64,000 bases of DNA from Salinarimonas sp052380005 (GTDB lineage Bacteria; Pseudomonadota; Alphaproteobacteria; Rhizobiales; Beijerinckiaceae): the NCBI GenBank assembly GCA_052380005.1, contig JBQTCJ010000014.1; one strand, given 5' to 3'. Below the pieces are notes generated by a model. That model was not told the origin of the DNA and ran no database searches. It saw only the letters and a program-made list of their open reading frames with translations. The translations under genes were made by a program, and so were the position numbers. This document shows, in pieces, positions 55,510 through 63,613 of this stretch. Numbering within the stretch: position 1 is the stretch's first letter; each line of letters starts with the position of its first letter.

Positions 55510-56181
55510 ATGATTCCGGACAGGCTCGTCGAGGGTTATCGCGATTTCCTGACAGGACGCTTCGCCGACGAGCGTGCGCGCTACGCCGAGCTCGCCGAGA
55601 GCGGGCAGAATCCCGAGATCATGGTGATCGGCTGCGTCGACAGCCGCGTCTCGCCGGAGGTGATCTTCAACGCCGCGCCGGGCGAGCTGCTCGTCGTGCG
55701 CAACGTCGCCAACCTCGTGCCCGCCTACGAGCCGGACGGCGACACCCAGCACGGCACGTCCGCCGCGCTCGAGTTCGGCGTCCAGGCACTCAAGGTGAAG
55801 CACATCGTGGTCCTGGGGCACGCCCGCTGCGGCGGCATCCGCGCCTTCGCCGACGAGGCCTCGCCGCTCTCGCCGGGCGATTTCATCGGGCGCTGGATGA
55901 GCCAGATCGCGCCGGCGGCGGAGAGCCTCGGCCCGCGCCGTCCCGGCGACGGGGACGCCTATCGCACGCGCCTCGAGCTCGCCTCCGTCGAGCTGTCGCT
56001 CGAGAACCTGATGACGTTCCCGTGCGTGCGCACCCTCGTCGAGCGGGGGCGGCTCACGCTCCACGGCGCGTATTTCGGCATCGCGTCGGGCCGCCTGCTG
56101 GTGCGCGATCCGGCGAGCGGGACCTTCGAGCCTGTGGCCCAGAACACGCCGGCCCGGCGCGCTCTGCTGCACTGCGTCTGA
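55510..56181 (+). CDS. Beta-class carbonic anhydrase
   Basis: A 223-residue zinc enzyme interconverting carbon dioxide and bicarbonate. Zinc ligands and catalytic dyad: MVIGCVDSRVSPE (Cys42, Asp44, Arg46) and VLGHARCGGIRAF (His104, Cys107). The dimer-forming N-terminal helix GYRDFLTGRFADERARYAEL is present. Start at the ATG 55510; no separate regulator. Situated alone after a 125-base gap, so likely monocistronic. Confidence 0.97.
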   Translation: MIPDRLVEGYRDFLTGRFADERARYAELAESGQNPEIMVIGCVDSRVSPEVIFNAAPGELLVVRNVANLVPAYEPDGDTQHGTSAALEFGVQALKVKHIVVLGHARCGGIRAFADEASPLSPGDFIGRWMSQIAPAAESLGPRRPGDGDAYRTRLELASVELSLENLMTFPCVRTLVERGRLTLHGAYFGIASGRLLVRDPASGTFEPVAQNTPARRALLHCV

Positions 56182-56187
56182 CCCGCG

Positions 56188-56496
56188 TCAGCGCCCCCCG
56201 GATCCGTCGTCCGCTTCGCGGTCGTCCCCGGAGAGATGGCGGGTCGTCTCCGGCGTCTCGCGCGCCGTGAGCTCTCCGTGGCCGGATGCGTCGCCGCCGG
56301 CGCCGCTGGTCGCCGCGCGATAGGCCTGCGCCTCCCCGCCCGGATCGCCCCAGGCCTCGCGCTGCGTGAGGCTGCCCTCCGCGCCGCCTTCCTCGACCGG
56401 CGCAGGTCCGCTGCGCTGCCGGTTGCGCAGGCGCCCGACGTCCTCGTCCTTCAGGTTCGGGCGGTCTCGGCGGGGATCGTTGCTGTCGGCTGCCAT
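56188..56496 (-). CDS. Small disordered hydrophilic protein
   Basis: A 102-residue protein almost free of hydrophobic residues, rich in Gly, Asp, Glu and Arg, with no cysteine. Sequence begins MAADSNDPRRDRPNLKDEDV and ends DREADDGSGGR. Predicted fully disordered; similar small hydrophilic proteins in Rhizobiales accompany stress responses, but no motif proves that here. It is convergent with the carbonic anhydrase gene, six bases apart. An upstream in-frame ATG at 56535 is less likely. Confidence 0.6.
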   Translation of the reverse strand: MAADSNDPRRDRPNLKDEDVGRLRNRQRSGPAPVEEGGAEGSLTQREAWGDPGGEAQAYRAATSGAGGDASGHGELTARETPETTRHLSGDDREADDGSGGR

Positions 56497-56578
56497 GGTC
56501 GGGCTCCTCTGGCTACGCGGGCGACCGACGGGCAATGGCCGGGGCGCGGGCGGGGTTCCCGGCGCGTGCGCGGACGCC

Positions 56579-57817
56579 TCAGGTCGCCGCCTGTGCCGCC
56601 TTCCCCCGCGGGAGCGCCAGCGTCACCGCGAAGCAGATCGCGAGCATCACGGCCGAGCCGAGGAGGCAGGCGAGGATGCCGCCCGCCTGGTAGAGCAGCC
56701 CCGAGAGGAGCGTTCCCGTGAAGCGCCCCGCAGCGTTCGCCGCGTAGTAGAAGCCCACGTCCTCCGCCGCCTTCTCCGAACCCGCATAGGCGAGGATGAG
56801 GTAGGAGTGGACGGAGGAATTCACCGCGAAGGCGACGCCGAAGACGCCGAGCCCCACGACGAGCATGAGGTCCGGCCGGCCGATCCCGCCGGCGAGCGCC
56901 GCGGCGATCAGCGCCGGCACGGCGGCGAGCGCGAAGGACCAGGCCCGCGCCCCGTCGACCTCCGCGCTCACGCCGTCGGGGCTGCGCTTGACGAAGGCGG
57001 GGGCGGCCGCCTGCACCGCGCCGTAGCCGATCGTCCAGGCGGCGAGGAAGCCGCCGACCATGGTGAAGGTCCAGCCGTTCGCGTAGAGAAACACCGGCAC
57101 GCCGACGACGAACCAGACGTCACGCGCCCCGAACAGCGCCACGCGGGCGCCGGCGAGCAGGTTCACCCCGCGCGACTTGGCGAACAGCTCACGCGCGCTC
57201 TTCGACGCCTTGGCCTTCCCCATGTCCCGCGGCAGCGCCAGGAACACGCTCGCGAGCACGAGCGCGAGCGCGCCGGCCATCACCCACAGCGCCTGCGAGA
57301 AGCCGAGCGTCTGCAGCAAGACGCCGCCGAGGAAGAAGCCGAAACCCTTCATGGCGTTCTTCGAGCCGGTGAAGAACGCGACCCAGCGGAACAGCCGGCT
57401 CTCGCCGGCGTCCTCGCGCGCCAGCGCCTCCGCCACCTTGATGGCGCTCTTCGACGCGGTCTTCGTCAGGTCCTTGGCGACGCCGCACACGCCCTGCGCC
57501 GCGACGACCCAGGCGACCGCGAGCGCCGCCGCCCAGTCCGGCGAGACGGCGGAGAGGACGAGGAAGCCCGCGATCTGCGTCGCGAGTCCCGTCATCAGCA
57601 TGCGGGTGACGCCGAAGCGTGTGGCGAGCCAGCCGCCGATCATGTTCGCGCCGATGCCCGCCGCCTCGTAGAGAAGGAAGAGGAAGGCGAGCGTGAAGGG
57701 CGAGTAGCCGAGCTGGAAGAAGTACAGGAGCACCAGCATGCGCAGCGCGCCGTCGGTGAGGGTGAAGCCCCAGTAGCTCGCGGTGACGATGGCGTAGTTG
57801 CGCGCCCCGGCGGTCAT
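56579..57817 (-). CDS. arsJ: Organoarsenical efflux MFS transporter ArsJ
   Basis: A 412-residue MFS protein starting NYAIVTASYWGFTLTDGALR, with ELGY-like LGYSPFTLAFLFLLYEAAG and the loop CGVAKDLTKTASKSAIK, the ArsJ signature. ArsJ exports 1-arseno-3-phosphoglycerate, which breaks down outside the cell to arsenate, giving net arsenate resistance. It must work with the dedicated GAPDH encoded 14 bases upstream, exactly the arrangement found here. Last gene of the ars operon. Confidence 0.95.
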   Translation of the reverse strand: MTAGARNYAIVTASYWGFTLTDGALRMLVLLYFFQLGYSPFTLAFLFLLYEAAGIGANMIGGWLATRFGVTRMLMTGLATQIAGFLVLSAVSPDWAAALAVAWVVAAQGVCGVAKDLTKTASKSAIKVAEALAREDAGESRLFRWVAFFTGSKNAMKGFGFFLGGVLLQTLGFSQALWVMAGALALVLASVFLALPRDMGKAKASKSARELFAKSRGVNLLAGARVALFGARDVWFVVGVPVFLYANGWTFTMVGGFLAAWTIGYGAVQAAAPAFVKRSPDGVSAEVDGARAWSFALAAVPALIAAALAGGIGRPDLMLVVGLGVFGVAFAVNSSVHSYLILAYAGSEKAAEDVGFYYAANAAGRFTGTLLSGLLYQAGGILACLLGSAVMLAICFAVTLALPRGKAAQAAT

Positions 57818-57831
57818 GGCGGATCTCCCCT

Positions 57832-58881
57832 TCAGAGCCCGACGCGCGCCATGTGCGTCACGAGGTCGACCATGCGGCAGGCGTAGCCCATCTCGTTGTC
57901 GTACCAGGCGTAGACCTTCAGCAGCGTGCCGTCCGTGACCATGGTCGAGGGCGCGTCGACGATCGAGGAGCGGGTGTCGCGCGCGTAGTCGGCGGAGACG
58001 AGCGGGCGCTCCTCGTAGCCGAGGATGCCCGCGAGCGGCCCCGCCGCGGCCTGCGCGAAGAGCCGGTTGACCTCCTCGGGCGTGGTCTCCCGGGCGAGCT
58101 CGAAGACGCAATCGGTCAGCGAGGCGTTGAGCACCGGGGCGCGAACGGCGTGGCCGTTCAGCTTGCCCTTCAGCTCGGGGTAGATCAGCGCGATGGCGGT
58201 GGCGCTGCCCGTCGTCGTCGGCTGCAGCGAGAGCATGGCCGAGCGGGCACGGCGCAGGTCCGCGTGCACCGCGTCGGTGACGACGTTGGTGTTCGTCGGA
58301 TCGTGGATCGTGGTGATCTGCCCGTGCCGTATGCCGATCGCCTCGTGAACCACCTTCACCACCGGCGCGAGGCAGTTCGTGGTGCAGGAGGCGGCGGTGA
58401 CGATCGGGTGACGACCCGGGTCGTAGAGGTGCTCGTTGACGCCGACCACGACGTTCAGCACGGAGGGGTCCTTCACCGGCGCAGCGACGACGACGCGCCG
58501 GGCGCCCCGTGCGAGATGGCCCTCGAGCACGTCCGGCTTCAGGAACTTGCCGGTCGCCTCGATCACGACGTCGACGCCCAGATCGCCCCACGGGATGTCC
58601 CCCGGCGCGCGGTGCTGCGAGAACGCGATCCTGCGATCGCCGATGCGGATCGCGCCCTCCCCCTCGGCCCGGATCGGCACGCGCCAGCGACCCTGCACCG
58701 AGTCGAACTCGACGAGGTGCGCCAGCGCCGACGCCGAGCCCTTCAGCTCGTTGACGGCGACGATCTCGAGCCGGTTGCCCCGGCGCGGATCGTCGTCCGG
58801 CCGCTCGGCGCCGCCGAGCGCGGCGCGCAGGGCGAGCCTGCCGATTCGGCCGAGGCCGTTGATGCCGACGCGCAGGGTCAT
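57832..58881 (-). CDS. ArsJ-associated glyceraldehyde-3-phosphate dehydrogenase
   Basis: A 349-residue GAPDH. Rossmann start LRVGINGLGRIGRLALRAAL, catalytic Cys in VTAASCTTNCLAPVVKVVHE, and the C-terminal WYDNEMGYACRMVDL. In ars operons this enzyme uses arsenate in place of phosphate and forms 1-arseno-3-phosphoglycerate, the substrate of ArsJ. A housekeeping GAPDH would normally sit with pgk; here it lies between acr3 (19 bases) and arsJ (14 bases), so the arsenic role is the natural reading. Confidence 0.93.
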   Translation of the reverse strand: MTLRVGINGLGRIGRLALRAALGGAERPDDDPRRGNRLEIVAVNELKGSASALAHLVEFDSVQGRWRVPIRAEGEGAIRIGDRRIAFSQHRAPGDIPWGDLGVDVVIEATGKFLKPDVLEGHLARGARRVVVAAPVKDPSVLNVVVGVNEHLYDPGRHPIVTAASCTTNCLAPVVKVVHEAIGIRHGQITTIHDPTNTNVVTDAVHADLRRARSAMLSLQPTTTGSATAIALIYPELKGKLNGHAVRAPVLNASLTDCVFELARETTPEEVNRLFAQAAAGPLAGILGYEERPLVSADYARDTRSSIVDAPSTMVTDGTLLKVYAWYDNEMGYACRMVDLVTHMARVGL

Positions 58882-58900
58882 GGAAGATGTCCTTCGAAGG

Positions 58901-59962
58901 TCAGGGATCGTTGGCGCCGCTCGCCGCCGCTCGCCGCGGGACGCCGCGCTCGTACCAGGCGCGCGAGCGGTTCACGATGGCGACGAGGGAGAGCATCACC
59001 GGCACCTCGATCAGCACGCCGACCACCGTCGCGAGCGCCGCGCCCGAGGAGAAGCCGAACAGCGCGATGGCGGTCGCGACCGCGAGCTCGAAGAAGTTCG
59101 AGGCGCCGATCAGCGCCGAGGGGCCGGCCACCGCATGGCTCTCGCCGAGCACGCGGTTGAGCAGATAGCCGAGGCCGAAGGTCAGGTAGGCCTGCAGGAA
59201 GATCGGCACGGCCAGCAGCAGGATGACGAGGGGCTGCTCGACGATCTGCTCGCCCTGGTACCCGAACAGCAGCACGAGCGTCGCCAGAAGCGCGACGAGC
59301 GAGACCGGCTGGAGCCGCGCGAGCAGCGCCTCCAGCGCCGCCGTCCCGCCCCGCGCGAGGAGCCGCCGGCGTGCGAGCCAGGCCGCGATCACCGGCACGA
59401 CGATGTAGATCACCACCGAGAGCAGGAGCGTCTCCCACGGCACCACGATCGCCGAGAGCCCGAGCAGCAGCGCCACGATGGGCGCGAAGGCGAAGACCAT
59501 GACGACGTCGTTGAGCGCCACCTGCGTGATCGTGAAGCGCGGCTCGCCCCGGCACAGGTTGGACCAGACGAAGACCATGGCCGTGCAGGGTGCGGCGCCG
59601 AGCAGGATGAGCCCGGCGATGTAGCTCTCGATCTGGTCCTGCGGCAGCAGCGGACGGAACAGCCAGCCGATGAAGATCCAGCCGAGCACGGCCATCGAGA
59701 ACGGCTTGATCCCCCAGTTGACGAAGAGCGTCACGCCCATCCCGCGCCACTGCTTCGTCACCTCGCCCAGCGCGGCGAAATCGATCTTCACCAGCATGGG
59801 GAAGATCATCAGCCAGACCAGCGCCGCCACCGGCAGGTTGACGCGCGCGACCTCGATCGCCGCGAGCCCCTGGAACAGCTCGGGCTCGAGCCGCCCCAGC
59901 ACGATGCCGACGACGATGCACAGGGCGACCCAGAGCGTGAGCCAGCGCTCGAACACGGACAT
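58901..59962 (-). CDS. acr3: ACR3-type arsenite efflux permease
   Basis: A 353-residue ten-helix membrane protein. The ACR3 core has LLGAAPCTAMVFVWSNLCRG (Cys in the fourth helix region known to be needed for arsenite export) and IGASNFFELAVATAIALFG. The start MSVFERWLTLWVALCIVVGI is the first helix. It exports As(III) produced by the ArsC domain of the upstream gene, whose stop is two bases before the acr3 start. Confidence 0.96.
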   Translation of the reverse strand: MSVFERWLTLWVALCIVVGIVLGRLEPELFQGLAAIEVARVNLPVAALVWLMIFPMLVKIDFAALGEVTKQWRGMGVTLFVNWGIKPFSMAVLGWIFIGWLFRPLLPQDQIESYIAGLILLGAAPCTAMVFVWSNLCRGEPRFTITQVALNDVVMVFAFAPIVALLLGLSAIVVPWETLLLSVVIYIVVPVIAAWLARRRLLARGGTAALEALLARLQPVSLVALLATLVLLFGYQGEQIVEQPLVILLLAVPIFLQAYLTFGLGYLLNRVLGESHAVAGPSALIGASNFFELAVATAIALFGFSSGAALATVVGVLIEVPVMLSLVAIVNRSRAWYERGVPRRAAASGANDP

Positions 59963-59964
59963 GA

Positions 59965-60840
59965 TCAGGCGCTCTCGCGCTGGGAGGGGACGACGGCACC
60001 GACGGAGGCGCCGGTCAGCGTGCCGATCTCGTCGAGCTTCCGCGACAGGGCGAGCCGGTCCAGGCTCGCGATGGGCAGGCTCGTGAACACGCCGATGCGG
60101 TTCTTCAGGTAGCGGAAGGCCTGGCCGAAGGCGCGCGCGCGCTCGAAGGGCGCACCCTCGACGGCGGCGGGGTCCTCGATGCCCCAATGCGCCGTCATCG
60201 GCTGGCCCGGCCAGACCGGGCAGGCCTCGCCGGCGGCGGCGTCGCAGACGGTGAAGACGAAATCGAGCTGCGGCGCATCGGGCTCGGCGAACTCCGTCCA
60301 GGACTTCGAGCGAAGGTCGTCGGTCGGCATGTCGAAGGCCTCCAGCACCTCGAGCGCCAGCGGGTCGACGGCACCCTTGGGCCGCGAGCCCGCCGAGAAG
60401 GCGCGGAAGCGCCCCGCCCCCTCCTTGCGCAGGAGGCTCTCGGCCATGATCGAGCGGGCGCTGTTGCCGGAGCAGAGGAAGAGCACGTTGTAGACGCGGT
60501 CCGGCATGGTGGCGGGCATGGGCAGGCTCCCCAGGATCGGCGCGCAGACCTCCGGGCGCCCCCCGCAGCACTCCTCCAGGAGGAAGCGCACGAGATCCGT
60601 CAGGCTGTCCAGCCGCGCCCGATAGACGATCGAGCGGCTCTCGCGCCGGCCCTCGACGAGACCGGCGCGCTCGAGATGCGCGAGATGGAACGACAGGCCC
60701 GAGGACGACGCGCCCACCGCCTCGCCGATCGACCCGGCCGCCATGCCGGCCTCTCCGGCGCGAACGAGCAGCCGCAGGACCCGCAGGCGCGTCTCCTGCG
60801 ACAGGGCACCGAAAGCCGAGAGCGCGTCGCGTTCGAGCAC
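59965..60840 (-). CDS. ArsR-ArsC fusion: arsenic repressor joined to thioredoxin-type arsenate reductase
   Basis: A 291-residue fusion. Residues 1-110 are an ArsR winged helix (ALSAFGALSQETRLRVLRLL, SSSGLSFHLAHLERAGLVEG) with a metalloid-binding cluster LLEECCGGRPEVC (Cys101, 102, 109). Residues 115-255 are an LMW-phosphatase-like ArsC (FLCSGNSARSIMAESLL, nucleophile Cys123; resolving Cys199 and Cys207 in TVCDAAAGEACPVW). It reduces arsenate and represses its own operon. GTG start at 60840 is the only sensible start in frame. The fusion ties sensing and reduction in one chain. Confidence 0.93.
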   Translation of the reverse strand: MLERDALSAFGALSQETRLRVLRLLVRAGEAGMAAGSIGEAVGASSSGLSFHLAHLERAGLVEGRRESRSIVYRARLDSLTDLVRFLLEECCGGRPEVCAPILGSLPMPATMPDRVYNVLFLCSGNSARSIMAESLLRKEGAGRFRAFSAGSRPKGAVDPLALEVLEAFDMPTDDLRSKSWTEFAEPDAPQLDFVFTVCDAAAGEACPVWPGQPMTAHWGIEDPAAVEGAPFERARAFGQAFRYLKNRIGVFTSLPIASLDRLALSRKLDEIGTLTGASVGAVVPSQRESA

Positions 60841-60844
60841 GCTT

Positions 60845-60877
60845 CCATATCTCCATATCTCTTGAGATCTCGTATCA
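60845..60877. promoter_or_regulatory. Ars operator/promoter with palindromic repeats
   Basis: AT-rich island just before the arsR-arsC start. ATCTC-TT-GAGAT (57-68 of this line: 60857-60868) is a perfect 5-bp inverted repeat, extended by GAGATCTC (60864-60871, a full palindrome). CATATCT is repeated in tandem at 60846 and 60855. A -10-like TATGAT lies on the minus strand at 60879-60874. It fits an ArsR dimer site covering the promoter. Confidence 0.6.
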
Positions 60878-60980
60878 TAGGGGCCGACGGCTGTCGAGCC
60901 TCGACGGCGCGTGCCCGGCGGGATAGCGGTGACGCCGCGCGGCGCCCTCACGCGGCGAGGCGCGGCGGAGGACGGCTGTG

Positions 60981-61511
60981 ATGGACATCTTCAAGGCGTC
61001 CGAGCGCCTGATGGCGATGGACGATGCGGCCTGGGAGCGGCACGCCCACCCGATGAGCGTCTACACGCGCATGCTGCTGGGGCTGCCGCTCCTCGTCGCG
61101 GCGATCTGGTCGCGGGCCTGGATCGGGTGGTGGGCGCTCGCGGCGGTGGCGGCCGTGGCGGCGTTCACCTGGGCGAACGCGCGCATGACGTCGCGCCCGG
61201 CCTCCACCGACAATTGGGCATCGAAGGCGACGTTCGGCGAGCGCGTGCTCCTCGCCCGCGATGCGGTGCCGATCCCGGCGCATCATCGGGTCATGGCGAA
61301 CCGGTTGACGGCTCTGGCCTCCGCGGGCGTGCCGTTCCTCGCCTTTGGCCTGTGGGCGCTCGACCCCTGGCCCACCGCGTTCGGCATGGGGCTCGTCTAC
61401 GCCGGCAAGCTCTGGTTCCTCGACCGGATGGTCTGGCTCTACGAGGACATGCGTCGGGTCGAGCCCCGCTACGAGGCCTGGCTGCGCCGCCGCGTCAGCG
61501 ACGGTGGATGA
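60981..61511 (+). CDS. DUF6653 family membrane protein
   Basis: A 176-residue protein with four hydrophobic helices. N-terminus MDIFKASERLMAMDDAAWER and the helix-preceding HPMSVYTRMLLGLPLLVAAI, then GKLWFLDRMVWLYEDMRRVE near the end, mark the family (function unknown). ATG 60981 chosen over the adjacent GTG 60978. It diverges from the ars operon across a 140-base gap that contains the ars operator; its stop overlaps the convergent SDR gene by 17 bases. Confidence 0.85.
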   Translation: MDIFKASERLMAMDDAAWERHAHPMSVYTRMLLGLPLLVAAIWSRAWIGWWALAAVAAVAAFTWANARMTSRPASTDNWASKATFGERVLLARDAVPIPAHHRVMANRLTALASAGVPFLAFGLWALDPWPTAFGMGLVYAGKLWFLDRMVWLYEDMRRVEPRYEAWLRRRVSDGG

Positions 61512-62571
61512 CGGCGCGCGGCGTCGCCCGGCCCGAGGCGGGCGCCGATCGCGCGCGCCGGGACGGCGTGCGGCCGGCGGCGTAGACCAGCGCGGCGATC
61601 CCCGCGCCCGCCGCCACCGCCGCGGCGGTGGCCAGCCCGGGGTGCATCGTCGCCTGCGTATAGGCGGACGTCTTCAGGGTGAAGGGATATTCGCTGCGCT
61701 CGGAGCCGTCGCCGCCCGGGCCGTAGAGACTCGAGTCGCGGCGCGGGCCCGCCGGGCGGTTCGTCTGCTGGAGGCCGGGCATGATTCGGCCCATCACCCG
61801 GTCCGCCGTGCGCGGCGCGAGCGACGCGCCCCACGCGATCAGCCGACCGCCGCCGCCGACGACGAGATCGCGCACGTCGTGGGTGCAGGCGTGGAGGATC
61901 GCGCGGGCCACGGTCTCCGGCTCGTAGACCGGAGGCGGGTTCTGCGGTGCGTGGTCGAGGTAGTTCTTCGCGTGCTCCTTGTAGGGCGTGTTGATCGCCG
62001 ACGGCTTGATCAGCGTGATCGAGACCCGCGCGTCCGTCACGTCCATCTCGGAGCGCAGCGCCTCGGTGAAGCCGCGCACCGCGGCCTTGGAGGCGGAATA
62101 CGGCCCCTGCAGCGGGATGGCCCGATCGCCGAGCACGGAGCCGACGTTGACGATCTTGCCGCCGCCGCGGGCGCGGAAATGCGCCACCGCTGCGCGGCAG
62201 CCGTAGACCGTGCCCCAGAAGTTCGTGTCGAAGAGCCGGCGCATGTCCTGCGTCTCGACCTCGTCGATACGCCCGTAGACCGCGACGCCCGCGTTGTTGA
62301 TCCAGGTGTCGAACCCGCCGTAGGTGCGGATCGCCTGGTCACTGATGCGCATGATGTCGCGCTCCTCGCCGACGTCGGCGACGCAGGTCGCGACTCGCGC
62401 GCCACCCTCGCGCAGCTCGCGTGCGACCCTCTCGAGCGCGTCCGCATTGCGCGCGGCGAGGACGAGGCTCGCGCCCTCGGCCGCCAGCCGGCGCGCGGTG
62501 ACGAGGCCGATGCCGCTCGTGGCGCCGGTGAGGACGATGACCTGCTCGTTCAAGGGCTTCAGCCGCGCCAT
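61495..62571 (-). CDS. SDR-family oxidoreductase with C-terminal membrane segment
   Basis: A 358-residue short-chain dehydrogenase. Cofactor motif VIVLTGATSGIGLVTARRLA (12-31), WINNAGVAVYG, and the catalytic YSASK with Ser in NVGSVLGD. After the SDR core (about residue 260) there is an unstructured stretch and a final hydrophobic helix LATAAAVAAGAGIAALVYAA, so it is probably membrane-anchored. Such SDRs are common next to stress genes in Methylobacterium and relatives; substrate unknown. Confidence 0.9.
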   Translation of the reverse strand: MARLKPLNEQVIVLTGATSGIGLVTARRLAAEGASLVLAARNADALERVARELREGGARVATCVADVGEERDIMRISDQAIRTYGGFDTWINNAGVAVYGRIDEVETQDMRRLFDTNFWGTVYGCRAAVAHFRARGGGKIVNVGSVLGDRAIPLQGPYSASKAAVRGFTEALRSEMDVTDARVSITLIKPSAINTPYKEHAKNYLDHAPQNPPPVYEPETVARAILHACTHDVRDLVVGGGGRLIAWGASLAPRTADRVMGRIMPGLQQTNRPAGPRRDSSLYGPGGDGSERSEYPFTLKTSAYTQATMHPGLATAAAVAAGAGIAALVYAAGRTPSRRARSAPASGRATPRAVIHRR

Positions 62572-62683
62572 GGATCGCGCTCCCGTTCGTCGTGTATCGA
62601 TGCGGGCGGGAACGGGGCGCGGCGGCGGGGGTTCCGCGGCGGCTTCGGGGGCGCGCCGGCGTGACGCGGGCCGCGAGGGAGCG

Positions 62684-63394
62684 TCAGCGATGGGCGGGCG
62701 CGAAGCCGGCGGCGCGGGCCTGCGCCTCGCTGCAGAACCATCGCTCGCCGCTGGCCTCGTCGATGCGGGTCTCGGCGAAGCTCGGGCTCGCGGGCGTGTG
62801 GTAGAGCCGCCGGCCGGAGCGGCTGATGTTACCCTTGATCGTGCAGCCGTTCGGCCCCGCGAGCACGGTCGATCCCGTGCGCTGCGCGGCGCGATGCTCC
62901 CACGGCGCGAGCGCCTGCCCGGCGAACACCCCGCGCCCGTCCCGGCGCGCCGCGCTCTCATGCGCGACGTAGCGCTCGCTGAACTCCCGGTAGGCGAAGG
63001 CGAGCCCCTCGGCGACGAGCGTCTCGTTGACGTCGCGCCCGCCGATCCGGCAGATCGCGACGATGCGCTCGTACTGGTCGCGATCGCGCTCCTCGCAGGC
63101 GACGACCCGCCCCTGCACGAGCTGAGCGAGCCGCCGCGCCGCGACGTCGCCGCAGGCCCAGGCGCGCCCGCGCGCGTCGGTGCAGGCCTGATCCCCCTCG
63201 GGCGCGTCGATCCCGAAGAGGCGGATGCGCAGGTCGGGCCCGCTCCCCGCCCCTTCGAGCGCGATCGTGTCCCCGTCGACGACGCGGGCCATCCCGCGGT
63301 GGACGTCGCCGTCGGCGGCGCCGGCGGGTGCCACGACGGCAGCAAGGATGAGGGCGAGAGCGCCGAGAATCGACGGGAGAGCGGGGCAACGCAT
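62684..63394 (-). CDS. Secreted thermonuclease-like (SNase) protein
   Basis: A 236-residue exported protein. Signal peptide 1-26. SNase fold with VVDGDTIALEGAGSGPDLRI, RLFGIDAPEGDQACTDARG and FERD-like ERDRDQYERIVA; catalytic Arg and Glu/Asp positions look retained (RIRLFGIDAPE; DRDQYER). A C-terminal module CTIKGNISRSGRRLYHTPAS and GERWFCSEAQARAAGFAPA is a frequent companion of this family. Expected periplasmic or extracellular Ca-dependent nuclease. Confidence 0.92.
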   Translation of the reverse strand: MRCPALPSILGALALILAAVVAPAGAADGDVHRGMARVVDGDTIALEGAGSGPDLRIRLFGIDAPEGDQACTDARGRAWACGDVAARRLAQLVQGRVVACEERDRDQYERIVAICRIGGRDVNETLVAEGLAFAYREFSERYVAHESAARRDGRGVFAGQALAPWEHRAAQRTGSTVLAGPNGCTIKGNISRSGRRLYHTPASPSFAETRIDEASGERWFCSEAQARAAGFAPAHR

Positions 63395-63613
63395 CCGCCG
63401 ATATCAGGGGATGGCGCGGGAGGACACAACTTGAAAATGGGCGGCGAACACGACCTTGAATTAGCAATGCAACTCTGACGCGGATGACGCAGAACATCAC
63501 CCGAGAAGGACGCGCGCATCTCCGGGCGTCGTCCGCGCCGCAGCCCCGGCGATAACGGCGGGTTAACCATACCGTCCCAACATGCAGGGGAACGACGCAG
63601 GGCTCCCACCGGC

